Shown: one piece after another, positions 1 through 10,814 of the stretch | Position numbering within the stretch: the stretch's first letter is position 1 | Layout of the letters: the number at the start of each line of letters is the position of its first letter | Origin: Endocalyx cinctus | Lineage: Eukaryota > Ascomycota > Sordariomycetes > Amphisphaeriales > Apiosporaceae | Length of the DNA: 64,000 nucleotides | Direction: 5' to 3' | Assembly (NCBI GenBank): GCA_001600455.1 | Contig: BCKC01000002.1 | Span: 682,001 to 746,000, forward strand | The notes under the pieces: generated by a model | Told to the model about the DNA's origin: nothing | The model's database searches: none | The model's input: the letters and a program-made list of their open reading frames with translations, nothing else | Translations under genes and position numbers: made by a program

Positions 1-527
1 AATATGATTAATAAGCACAACGTATGCTGGCAATTACTTATTGGTGATGTTGACCATTTAACTTTGAGGATGAAGGGATATTTGCAAGAGGATAAAGAGA
101 ATCATAGCTAACACACGAATGTGCTAACATTGGGGGTATTCATTCAAGAGAACATATACGTGGAGGTAAGTTGAACTCACATCTTCAATGATTGTTATGG
201 TCCATATGAACATGGCAGCATGGATCTGTCTGTCTGCTCAGATGGTTTGGAGGTATATTTACGTAATCACATACAATCGTTGGAGCATTACCTAATACCT
301 AATGCCGCTTTTCACCGCGCTATTTCGTTATCGGAAGAAAGTAGGATAACCTTGACATCATTTCTCCCACCGTAATGCTCCACCACTCTCTGCCCTACAC
401 TACCAAATTTAGCCACTAGGCATGTAAATAGATCTGCTTAGAAAGCAGTTACGAACAATACCTAGAAAAATCGAATCATAAGCACCTCAGTTCCCGTCTC
501 ATCCCCAACTGATCGGCTATCCGCACC
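1..527. other. Upstream flank of the ISA2-like gene
   Basis: I see no coding sequence, RNA gene or repeat here. The last ~100 bases before the ATG at 528 are pyrimidine-rich, as expected of a promoter/5' leader. Confidence 0.5.
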
Positions 528-1418
528 ATGCCGCCTTTACGTTGCGCAAACGCCTCATCATCGTCGACAGCTAAGCTGTTTCTTCAAGTATGCACAAGAC
601 ATAGTTCATCCCGACCGGCCGCGTCTTTTTTTGACGTACTTCTCCCGCCGCAGACCCGAGCTTTTCATTTCGCATCGGCACCACGCAACAAGCTTGTCGG
701 ACTAGGGAAAAGAAGAACGGCAACTTGGTCTAGTCAGAGTGGCCTACGAAACTTTGTCTCCGGTCGCCGATCCTTTAGCTCGACAAGTTCGTATAATAGC
801 ACAAGAGCGATATTCAACCCTCAGGTAGACGAAGATGGGAAGGAGATGATATTAGAAATCAAGCCTCGGGCTGCAGAGGTTAGTTCCACTACTTATTGTC
901 TTAAGTTTATTAATAGTCTTCATATCCATTATCTAACTAACACATCCAATTGATATTAGCGCCTGTCTCAAATCATGTCGAAAGACGAGAACCCGGACCT
1001 AGCACTACGCATACAAGTAGAATCCGGCGGATGTCACGGTTTCCAATACAAGATGTCTTTAACAACTCTCCCATCCTCGGTACCATCATTGCAGTCCGAT
1101 ACTTCCGCTTCTTCTTCTACTACAACCCCGCCTAGCGAAAGCCTAGTGGCCGAAGAAGTAACGCCTTCGACAACGACAAGTAACAAGCCATCCGTCACCG
1201 AGGTCGGGGAAGACGATACGATATTCGCGTTCGTGAAAGACGGCGAGGAACATGCGACGGTGCCCAAGCTCATACTTGACGGACCAAGTCTCGAGTTGCT
1301 GCAAGGCTCCAAGCTGGATTACACAATGGAACTTATCGGAAGTCAGTTCAAGATCGTGGATAACCCGCGCGCTACGAGTAGCTGTGGCTGCGGTACAAGT
1401 TTCGACGTCAATATATGA
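528..1418 (+). CDS. ISA2: ISA2-like mitochondrial iron-sulfur cluster assembly protein (A-type carrier)
   Basis: Two exons, 528-878 and 960-1418, with a phase-0 intron (GTTAGT donor, TTAG acceptor) give 269 residues. Proteins of the HesB/IscA family act late in mitochondrial Fe-S assembly, in yeast together with Isa1 and Iba57, for [4Fe-4S] enzymes. The diagnostic three cysteines are visible: one in the GGCHGFQY motif (about C142) and two in the C-terminal CGCG motif (about C259 and C261). The first ~95 residues are Ser/Arg/Ala-rich with few acids, as in a mitochondrial presequence. A Ser/Thr-rich low-complexity insert (about residues 150-190) lies between the first Cys region and the core; it makes the protein longer than yeast Isa2 (185 aa). 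ISA2 is preferred over ISA1 because of the insert and overall pattern. The gene stands alone. Confidence 0.9.
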
Positions 1419-3145
1419 TGAGATACTTGGTTCTACACTTATGCTCATATCAAAGGGTCAATGCTGGTTACAGTTGCATCCATCAATGGTTGTCCATACC
1501 GAATTTGTATAAATATTTCAGTAGATTGCTAGATATCGTTTCCCAGAACGGAGATGATAGTTAAATTGCCATAATCAATCAGTGTACTTAGGTAGAGACT
1601 TTTACTGTGCAAAATCCACAGTATGCACAAATAAATCCATCCTCCGCCGTATCTGAACCTTAATTAATCCATCCCACCACTAAATATGTTCTAATCCTTG
1701 CCTTTACTTTACCGTTTAGCATTACGGAGTATTTTGTATACTATTATGTAATACAGTATTGGGTATGGATGCCCACGGGTTTTATGCTATGATCTTTGTT
1801 CATCAAGTTAAAACAGTAGGATCCATGGATGAGAAGCATGCGATTCAAAAACGACGAATGATTGGAAGTTTATTCAAATAAAAAATTAATATTCAGCCTT
1901 GCAGATTGTTAGTAATATATAGATTTACTTCTTCCCTCTTAAAGTTCATAGCACGTCATCGGTACCGTTCGATGGTTAGTCCAATCCAATCGAGTAAGCT
2001 TTCCACGTTCAGCCTTCATAAGGATTTAGTGGCCGGGTATAAAATTAAGTGTAACACCATCGAAATATGACAGGCTTCTTTAAGGCTTCTGTTAGCCCAC
2101 GTCCGTCAATTTTAGATAACTAACTTTTAGGCCTGATAAATACAGTATTGTAGAATCTAGAATGTTTGAATAGTAAACAGCTCTTTAAGTTATTCAACCT
2201 TAAGTTTATATTAGTTGACATCATACTTACATTTTCATATCTTTCTTTTTTTAATATATATATATCCATATATACAGTATGTATGGATAGCCTTATCGTG
2301 TTTTATATAGTTTCGTGCACCGCCTTCGCTTTCCGTCTTTCATAGATTTTTTATTTTTATTTTTTTTTTATCAGTGCGTTTCATTTCTTGACGCCCAACG
2401 ATTGATTTCGAATAGATTTCTTTTTAATCGTTTTCATTCGAGCTCTCGTTTTTTATCCCACCCCTCCAAAGATAGATAGACTTGCTTCGTCTATTTTCCT
2501 ATTTGTCCACGATAAAGTGAGTGCAGCGAGGCTTTTCTAGGTTGTAGATAGCCATTTTTCAAGACCACTTAAAAAAAAACCTATATACCCTCTACCAAAG
2601 AAATTAGGCCGCGCATCGGTCCTGAGTCACATACGAATGTACCTTGGGCGCGTTCCTTTGGTTACAATTTACTACTGACTTACATTCCTTAATTCTTTGA
2701 CTATCTACACTTTGCATTCGCTCTATCTTAAAAATCATAATTCAATATCTAAGAAAGTAAGGTTCATATGCTAACGGTAAATGTAGATATCAGCCAACCC
2801 CACAGGCCCGATTACTGTTAATTGTTATCAATTCGTTCAGCCCTCACTTCCGTCAGCGAACACTTTTTTCCTGTGCTATCGCTACTGCTCGTTTTTCCAA
2901 GTAAACATTATCCAATTGAAGGTGAGTCCCAGGCTTCGTCAACTCTATTATTATCTTGATAGACAGGCCACCGTTCTTTCACTATATTCTCCACTCTTCT
3001 ACTTTAAGGTCTATTAGCATTATAGATTCATCTCGTAGTATCGGTTGGAATGTACTTCTTTTCACTCGTCCCTTATCTACTCTTCCCCACGGCGCATGAT
3101 AGAATTTCTCTGTATGAGTATAGATAGACCCACAACTTATTCACA
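1419..3145. other. AT-rich intergenic spacer with pyrimidine-rich 5' leader
   Basis: No coding sequence is visible. It holds a TATATA run near 2255-2275 and several T runs. From about 2690 to 3145 it becomes CT-rich, as in fungal 5' leaders. A possible 5'-UTR intron starts at the GTGAGT near 2921. Nothing else stands out. Confidence 0.5.
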
Positions 3146-5560
3146 ATGCCTAGGCTTAAATTGATTCTCTCTGATTTCAAAGCATTGGTTTTAGGCGGAC
3201 TTGGTCGCTCCTACCCTCGAATGGCCATACCCGGAGCCAGTGAGCCCAACTTGAGCGATGCGGACGCCACTGATCCTCCGCTTCTTCGGAAATACTCCGA
3301 AGTAAAGCCGTATGTATCATTGGACACCGACATCCTCTATCCCGGCATACGGGTCTTTTATCGTCGGCACCCCAAAGCAGATGAACTTCCTCATGATCCT
3401 GCGCCCTTGCCGTTGCTGGTATTCATCCATGGCCTCGGGGGATCCGTCGCCCAGTTCGGCCCGCTCCTCCACAGTCTTACCAACATAGCTTCCTGTCTAG
3501 CTATTGATCTTCCCGGTTGCGGTAGGTCCAAATTTAAACCGGAAGTATGGAGAGCTTACACGACCGATGCTCTACTTGCCTTGCTCAAGACCGTCATCCT
3601 AGATTATCGAGAGAAGGGCCAAGGAATTGTACTTATTGCTCATAGTATGGGGACTGGCCTGGCGTCTCGCCTTGCCAATCCGAGCGCTGCGACCACGGAA
3701 TGGTCACCTTCTATCGTGAAAGGATTAGTCGCTATCTGCCCTATGGCCGAATTGCCTACTACGAAAATACGCATTATTAAGAGCCTCCTTTGGCTCCCTG
3801 AATCCCTATTCAATATGTGGAGGCTGTGGGAACGACGTGGAGGGCCAGAAAGTGCTAGTGTCAAACGTTTCGTCGGAGCCGGCGCAGACCCGGAAGCCTA
3901 TGAGCTACAAGAGAGGTTTAATAGTCAGAGCTTAACGCCAGTATTTCGTCGAATGGCTTTTGGCATGCTTCCGAGCAGCACCGGTACCGGTGGTCTCTAC
4001 GGAGCTCCTGCTTGGAATGGCCTGGATTTTCCAGTATTCCTCATCGGCGGCAACTTCGACGTCGTATTACCACCGGAAAACGTGAAGATTGTAGAAAAGA
4101 TACTTCTAAAGGGCAAGCTTGAACTAGTCCAGAGCAACCCTGATGCACCTTCCGTTCAACAGGATGATGCCAACTCTACACCCCCTCAGACTAATGAGCC
4201 TGAGGAGCCTAAGGAGCCTCAAGCGGAGAGCTCGGCAATGCCTCAGTCAATCCAGGATATAAAAGATGCGGATTTCGAACGGAGACGGAGAGGATCTCCG
4301 GGCGCGGATGTCGAAGAGGCTAACGAAGACCCAACCACTCCACGAGAACAGCATGCCTCGGTGGTAGTCGTGCCCCCGCAGCCTGAGCGGCCTGAAAAGG
4401 TGGTCGTATCTGAATTCCTTCCAGCTGGCCATGCCTTACTATATGCACCGGAAGAAGCCGCGCGTACTATTGCGGGACTGATAGAGAATTTCTTGAAAGA
4501 CAACATCACGGAGAGATTTGATCTGTAAGTAATCATGATCATCGCGCTGCAAAATGAAGCTCGCGTTTGTTGCGATTTTTTTTTGTTCATCCTCGAATCT
4601 CGGACTAATCATACAATTTATATATAGCGGATGGCAGTTACGATATCTTTCCCGCGAGGGGAAATGGGACGTCAAGAACTTGGCTAAGTGGAAGAACGTC
4701 AGACCCGTTTCAGACCCTATTGCCGGTATCTTTCGGGCGATGAAAACACTCCGAGAGGTAGACGAAGAACATTGTCCAAAACTATTTGCCCAAAATTGGT
4801 AAGATCAGCACTTCTTCACCCGAACTACCGTTTGTGATTATCTTACTGAATATGTAAACCAGGGGAAATATCATAAAAGATATCATTGACATCAGCTCTA
4901 CCGACCCTATATACGACCCCAAAAGTTTTGAGGGCACCATAAAATATCACAAGCTTCCCACCGTATCAAAAGAGCCTCCCAAAGATGAAGATGTGGAGAA
5001 GTTCATCAAGTTAGCTGATAAGATCCGCGAAGATCAGAAGAATCGGCAGGCTCAAGAAGGGGATCAGAGCAACGAGTACTGCATAGGGGTACATTGCCAT
5101 TACGGTTTTAATCGTACAGGCTATTTTATAGTCTGCTATTTGATCGAGCGCTGTGGTTACGACGTGAAGAATGCGCTCAAGGTGTTCGCGGAGTCGCGAC
5201 CTAACGGAATTCGGCACGCGCACTTTCGAGACCGCCTCTTCGTCCGATATAGCCATCTCAAGCCCTCCACCGTCTCTCGGTATGCCCAAAACACGAAATT
5301 TATTCAAGAATAAAGAGGACGAACTAACACCAAGTCAAAAGAACGACCGCCTAAAACCTTCTCGAACAGACAAAGGTAAAGGAAAAGGAAAGGAGGTCAC
5401 GACCTCGAACGCGTCGCTTTCGTCGAAAGAATCAAGCGGTATAGTGAAATTAGATGAGGAATCATCCGCTCTTAACACAGATCCGAAGACGAACCCTTCA
5501 CCCAACGCCGAGGCACAAGCGAACCCGACAATACATAACAAAGTACTATGTAGCGATTAA
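3146..5560 (+). CDS. Alpha/beta-hydrolase fused to a cysteine-dependent phosphatase domain (HCxxGxNRTG type)
   Basis: Exons 3146-4524, 4628-4798, 4863-5279 and 5335-5560 give 730 residues. Without the last 55-nt intron (GTATGC, CTAAC, AAG) the frame stops at 5313, giving 666. Residues ~85-330 are an alpha/beta hydrolase: oxyanion HGLGG near 95-99, nucleophile elbow AHSMG (Ser about 167), an acid in GGNFDV and His in PAGHA before residue 450. An acidic, Pro/Glu-rich linker (about 335-410) interrupts the hydrolase. Residues ~460-650 carry the P-loop HCHYGFNRTGY (Cys about 595, CX5R), which resembles mRNA-capping RNA 5'-triphosphatase/DUSP11/BVP enzymes more than ordinary dual-specificity phosphatases. 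The tail is Lys/Gly then Ser/Glu-rich. The substrate is unknown. A serine hydrolase plus RNA- or protein-phosphatase activity in one chain is inference from intact catalytic residues. Confidence 0.85.
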
Positions 5561-6577
5561 CCTAACTCTAGAGAAACGCAGCGTCCCCCGAATTCTCCTC
5601 TTCCCTTCTACGAATGGTCACTGACTGCTATTCTTACTTTATTTTCTCTTTTTTTTTTTCTAATTTTATTAGGTCTGGGCAGGATTATTCGGATAATTAG
5701 GAGTTCAAGTAATGGATAAACAGAAACATGGAGTTTACTTTTTTTTTCCCTTTCTCTTCTTCTCAAAGATATCACGATTAGCGATGAATAGATTTTTTCC
5801 CCTCATAAAAAAAAAAAAAAAAAAAGCGTAGTCTTCCATTCGTCTTTTTTATGCCTGGAGTACAGAGTACTGAAGATTAGTATAGATTTTTTTACTCCCA
5901 ATTCACAGAGGATTCAATCAGTCATAAATAACTAGAGGAACATCACAGTAGTTGTTTGATACGCTAGGCGCTTATGTATTTGGCATTACTATCGAAACGC
6001 TCCCCTTGGAAAAGTATCTATCCTATTCCGCCCCATCGCCATTTTATTTTTGAACGCCAGTAACAATTTCCCAACGCCATTTGATTCATGAATAGGTAAA
6101 CAAATGAGAGAAGAAAAACGATGAAAGTATCAGTTTAATGACCTCAATTGGTATATACTTTCTTCGTCTGATCTCGGTTTCCTGTACTAACGCCTGCCTA
6201 CCATTTACCCTTTTCTTTAGGAGGGGGAATCCATCTATATCCACCTATCATCTCTTCTTTTTTTTTTTTTCCCCCTTGTCGTACTAAACGCCGAAAACCA
6301 TAATCATTTACATCAATATCCGGGTTTTCTTTTTTTTTACTTCTTAATATCCTTAACCATTATTGAACAATTGGTGCAAGAATATGAAGTGATAGAAGAA
6401 AAGAAAAAAAAAAAAGACGAAATTAGAAAGAAAAAAGAGAAGAGGAAAAAGTAAAGTAGAGAAAAACAAGAAAGAAAAAGAGATTAAACGACGAAAACAT
6501 TAATAACGACGGAAGATTGATAGTCTTTTTTTTTTTTTTTTCATGTGCCCTCCCCCTTTTTGTTAGAAAAAAAAAAC
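5561..6577. other. Intergenic spacer between convergent genes, homopolymer-rich
   Basis: This is 1 kb between two converging genes. It has many T and A runs, including about 19 A near 5807-5825, A-rich purine sequence at 6390-6490 and a T run at 6525-6541. No gene is visible. Confidence 0.6.
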
Positions 6578-7803
6578 CTATTTCCCCTCCCCCATCTTCA
6601 TCTCCGCCTTCTCCTTCTTCTTCTGACTAGCCAGCTTCTCCTTTCGATCCACGATATACTCGTAGATGGAAGCCCAGCTCGTGCCGAACTGGCGAAGATT
6701 ATTCTCGACGTCGCAGACGCCCCAGATGGTCGTGCGCCATTCCGGGTCTCGCTGCAAGGCGGAACCGGTGTCCCTCAGGGTCGGGTAGGGACGGCCGTGG
6801 TGGTGGTGATATCTGCGGTAGAAAGATTGCCGATTATTGTCGTCGACCACGGTAGTCGTCTTCATCTTCTTGATGCCGTCGATGGTCGACCACGAGAGAG
6901 GGTTCTCCTTATTTCCCTTGCCTTCCTTATCCTTGTCGTCTTCGTCGGTAGAATTGCTCTGCTCTTCTTTATCTTCCTGCCCGACTTCGCTCGTCTCCTT
7001 GTTCGACTTCTTCTCCTTCATGGCATCAGGTTGAGGTTTAAAAGGGAAATCGTCGTCGTCAGATCCATCCCCTTTTCCCTTTCCATTGCCGCCGGGGACG
7101 ATCGTTACCAGAAGAGGAGGGGAGGAATTTCTTCCGGTAATTTTCACTTCGCGAACGCGCGGCTGATCGGGATATTCCTCTTGCTCGACGGGCCAAGTGG
7201 CGATCTCGCCGGGGATGCGAATGAGGGTGGTGGGGAGCATGGTGTCCAGGGTGTATCCGCTCATAGTCTGGATGATTCTTCGCTGGTGGGGGGACGCGAA
7301 GGGGCTCTTAACTCCGAAAGCAGCTGCACCAGAGCTCGTAGGCGGTACCGACTTTATCGAAGTGGATACTTCCTGGGTAGCGCCCGCGACGCCGACGGTG
7401 GCGGTAGCGGGGGCTACGACGGATTCACCGGCCTTGCGCACATCGCCGACGGTGTTGCCGGCTCCCGAGAGCTTGGTCTCTTCTTCAGGCGCCGCGGCAG
7501 GCTCTGGCTGGGGTTCAGTCTTGGTAGGGCGTAGACGTGCGTATAGAGCTGGGTCGGGCTGCTCGAAAGCCATCCAGGAGATGTTGCGGAATAGGATCTG
7601 ATTCAACGTTAGTCAGGAAAATATTCTTCCATCAGAAAAAAGAGGGGAGAAAAATCAATAAAATAAGGCATCTGAAGTAAAGTAAGAAATGAATGGGAAC
7701 TTACTGTTCGACTAGCTTGGACAGGAGTAGTGTAGATCTGACGTCGCACCACAGGGTGACTGATAGATGCGACGGATGCGATGAATCGAGTCGAGGAAGA
7801 CAT
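6578..7803 (-). CDS. Unrecognised protein with mitochondrial-type N-terminus and acidic/Lys-rich middle
   Basis: Exons (minus strand) 7803-7705 and 7597-6578 with a phase-0 intron (GTAAGT donor, GACTAAC branch, CAG acceptor) give 372 residues. I do not recognise the family. The first ~33 residues are rich in Ser, Arg and Thr and lack acids, which fits a mitochondrial targeting sequence. A conserved-looking segment follows (ISWMAFEQPDPALYARLRP), then a Pro/Ala/Glu spacer, a predicted folded part around MSGYTLDTMLPTTLIRIPGE, a low-complexity stretch of Asp/Glu/Lys (about 200-270), a second folded part (DPEWRTTIWGVCDVENNLRQFG) and a Lys-rich tail. The antisense strand also has a long open frame, but only this strand has splice signals and a sensible start. 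Likely a fungal-specific mitochondrial protein; the function is unknown. Confidence 0.75.
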
Positions 7804-8660
7804 GATTAACGATGGTAGAATGAATATGTTATGTTATTATTTTTTTTTTTCCTCGTTTGCTTATTTTGTGATTATGTATGAAGTAGAAAATGATTATGAT
7901 ATGACTGGCAGAACTAGATTACACAAAGAAGGTAGAAAGAAGTTCTGCAAGTGATATGAGTGTTGGGAGAGTCAAGAATTCCTAGTGGAAGTTTCTGGTA
8001 GGAAGAAATGACTTTATATTGTGTGTAGGGAAAATAATTCTTATTGTTCAGATGTTTGTGTGTATTGTTGGACTATTGTATAAGTAGTGAATGGAGCGCG
8101 ACTCGGTTAATGGTTAATGGTCAATGGTTAATGGCGGCGACAGAGAAAGGAGGAACGATAGACACAAACAGATCGTGACCTTAAAAATGAGTGAATGAAC
8201 TTTAAAGTTTCAAGGCTTGATCTACTTAATAAGAAGAAAATAAATTAAAATAGAAAATCATTCTGCTTGAGACTGTAAAAAAATAAAAATAAAAAATAAT
8301 AAAAAAAAGGAAAAGAAGAATGGTGGAGTGGATGGGGTGAATGTTTAGGATTAGGACAATGGCAATAGAGTTTGCTCTTGCCAGCCTTATTCAAATGTAT
8401 CGATTGTTCGTTAAAATAGATAGGAACGACCTTCTAACTTTATAACTCGCTATTTCATTCAATAATTGAGTATCGCAGAGTTGAGTCAGAACATAATTAA
8501 TAGATAAAACTATATACACATACTAGTTAATAGATCGAGAGTGAACCAGATCAATCATAGTTCAGAAATAGGGGAACCAACTAATTATAGTCAAGAGTAT
8601 ATCTCCATATCGTAACCCATATCCTAACCCATATCGTGGCCCTTTTTTTTTTTTCGTTTT
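7804..8660. other. Intergenic spacer with GGTTAATG tandem motif
   Basis: No gene is visible. Near 8105-8135 a short imperfect tandem array of GGTTAATG/GGTCAATG units occurs, followed by A-rich sequence at 8275-8320. The part next to 7803 is the promoter of the minus-strand gene. Near 8605-8640 the motif CCATATCGTAACC repeats imperfectly about three times. Confidence 0.5.
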
Positions 8661-10814
8661 TTACCCTTTGATGAACTCGACCGCTCTCTCCGCCACCGCG
8701 TAGAGTGTGGCTGTCAAATGACCACTAATCTGTGTTGGTATGACTGATGCATCGACCACTCTAACATTGGATGTACCGTATACCTTCAACTGAGGATCAA
8801 CTACACCTCCTAGCTCCCTTGACATCATCGGGGCTGTAGCGAGGGGATGGTGGTTAGGATTCACTAGTGTATGATAGGTCAGCATATCTTTCTGTCGAAG
8901 TATTTCTTAAATATACATATATATTTGTATATGTATATGTTATGATAAAACTCACAACTTCCTCGAATAGCACTTTCCCACTCTTCATCCGTCGGATCCG
9001 CCGAGATATTTCCCGGAAGAATATTAAGACCGGCGTAATCACTCAGAGGGGACGTCTGCCAGAACTCGTGCGTGACCCTCATGAGGGCCGTTTGAACCTC
9101 GAGGTCGAAGTCGACGAGGAGGTACTTAGGGTCTATGGCCGGGTTACCGATCTCCTCGGCCGACCTCAGGTGCACGCTACCGACGGAGAAAGGCAGAAGC
9201 AGCCACATAGAGGCGCCGAAGAAACCCGCGGACGACAGCGGCAGCGTCTCGGCGATTGTCACGTTCTTGTTGAAAATGAGGTCGTGCTGGATCCGGAACA
9301 GCTTCTCGAGGTTCTCCGCCTCGATGGCCCCGTCGTGCGCCTCCACTACCTGGCGCGCCCAATCCGATAGCGATGCTTTCGTCGAAGCCGCGATTGCCGC
9401 CGTCTCGTTGCCCCAGAGGTCAAACGCGGTGAGAAAGTTGGCATAGTTGTTGGATCCGTCCGAGAGGTTCTTCTTGGGAACGTAGCCTAGAAGAGTTAGG
9501 GGCTGCTCTAGCAAGTACTCGCCCACGCCGGGAAGCTCGATCTTCGTCTCGATGCCGAACTTGTCGAGGATTCTGAACATCCGTAAGTAAGTATTCCGAG
9601 CTTGGAACCGTCCCCATTAGACTTTCTACTTACTTCCGATTACCCACACCCGACCGCTCGAGGATCAGTGGTGTTCGCAACGCTCCCGCCGACAAGATCA
9701 CCTCCTTAGATGCGTCCAGCCTGAGCGTCTCGTTATCCGGAGTCAAGTACTCCACTCCGCTCGCCACGGCATTCAACGTAAAATTAGAATTCGCCCAAGT
9801 CATCTTCGACACCGTCCCCTTAATGATAGTTAAATTCGGCCGATCCTCGACCGGCTGGTAATACGCGCGATTAGCGTCCTGGCGTATATTCGCGTCGCGG
9901 TCCAGGGTCTGGGGCCAGACGCTAAACCCACGAACGTTTCCACCGTTGGGCTCCTCGTTTTTCTCGTACCCCATCGCCTCCCACGACTCCTGCACGAGCC
10001 GGGGAAAGGAATCGTTGTGCAGCGCGAAGGGAAACCCGACCGTGAGGGGGCCGTCGGTCCCGTGCACGTCGACGTCGCAGGTGGCTCCGCCTTCGGTCGC
10101 TTGGGCTTCCGTGGGCGGCGAGAATCGCTCGACGGCGATGTAATACGGATATAACGTGTCCCAGTTCCAGCCCTCGTTCCCGAGTTCTTCCCAGACGTCG
10201 AATTCGGGTATGTCTCCGCGTACGTACGTCATACCTGGATGAGGTCAGTAAGATAGCGGACTTCTGAGAATTACGGAGGCCTGAAGTTGCTTGGAGTATA
10301 CCGTTAATGATGCTGGTGCCTCCGATACCTTTCCCGGCGTGCCACTGTCTCGAGAGTTAGGACCATGTTTTGAAAGACTGAGAAAACAAAGCTGGAACAA
10401 TATGGATCAAGAGTTCCATATTGATTTCAGATATCCAATTCAACTGCGCCCATTCTCCTAAACACCACATCTTCATTATGTCGACTAATCAATTTCACTC
10501 ACATCAATAGTCCTATTCAGAGCCCCCGGTTGCGGCACAGTGGTATATTGCCAATCAATCTTGGTGCCGAAAGGGACCGTGAATTTACTGGGGTCATATA
10601 CGTCCGGGTTATCCCTTTCATCATCTCCCGGCTCGACGACGGCGACGCGAACGTTCGGATCCTCGGTCAGACGGTTCGCCACCACCAACCCGGCGGTCCC
10701 GGCACCCGCGATCACATAGTCGTAGGTCTCGCAGCTCGCTCTGGGGATCAGGAGTAGTAGCAGCGTAGAGCGAAGGACATTATTCTTCGGTGAGTAGAAT
10801 GCCGATTTCCTCAT
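8661..10814 (-). CDS. Secreted GMC-family FAD oxidoreductase (glucose/choline oxidase type)
   Basis: Five exons on the minus strand (10814-10503, 10344-10302, 10234-9634, 9572-8956, 8887-8661) join in frame to 599 residues. Residues 1-28 are a signal peptide with a Leu-rich core. The FAD-binding GAGTAG lies at 37-42, and the second GMC signature occurs as SAGALRTPLILERSGVGN. The active-site region near the C-terminus has HHPLATAPM (His about 538) and QISGHLTA (His about 581), the positions of the His pair in glucose oxidase. Such enzymes oxidise alcohols or sugars and pass electrons to O2 or quinones; the substrate cannot be read from sequence. VGNRKIL replaces the common VGNPxxL. The 43-nt exon 2, which encodes the WHAGKGIGGTSIIN motif, is easy to miss. 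The start at 10814 is chosen because no ATG exists further upstream in frame. Confidence 0.9.

Noticed and set aside
6545..7534. 329-codon open frame on the plus strand
   Set aside because: It is antisense to the minus-strand gene at 6578-7803, rich in Leu/Arg/Ser runs mirrored from acidic/Lys low-complexity sequence, and has no splice signals or recognisable motif.
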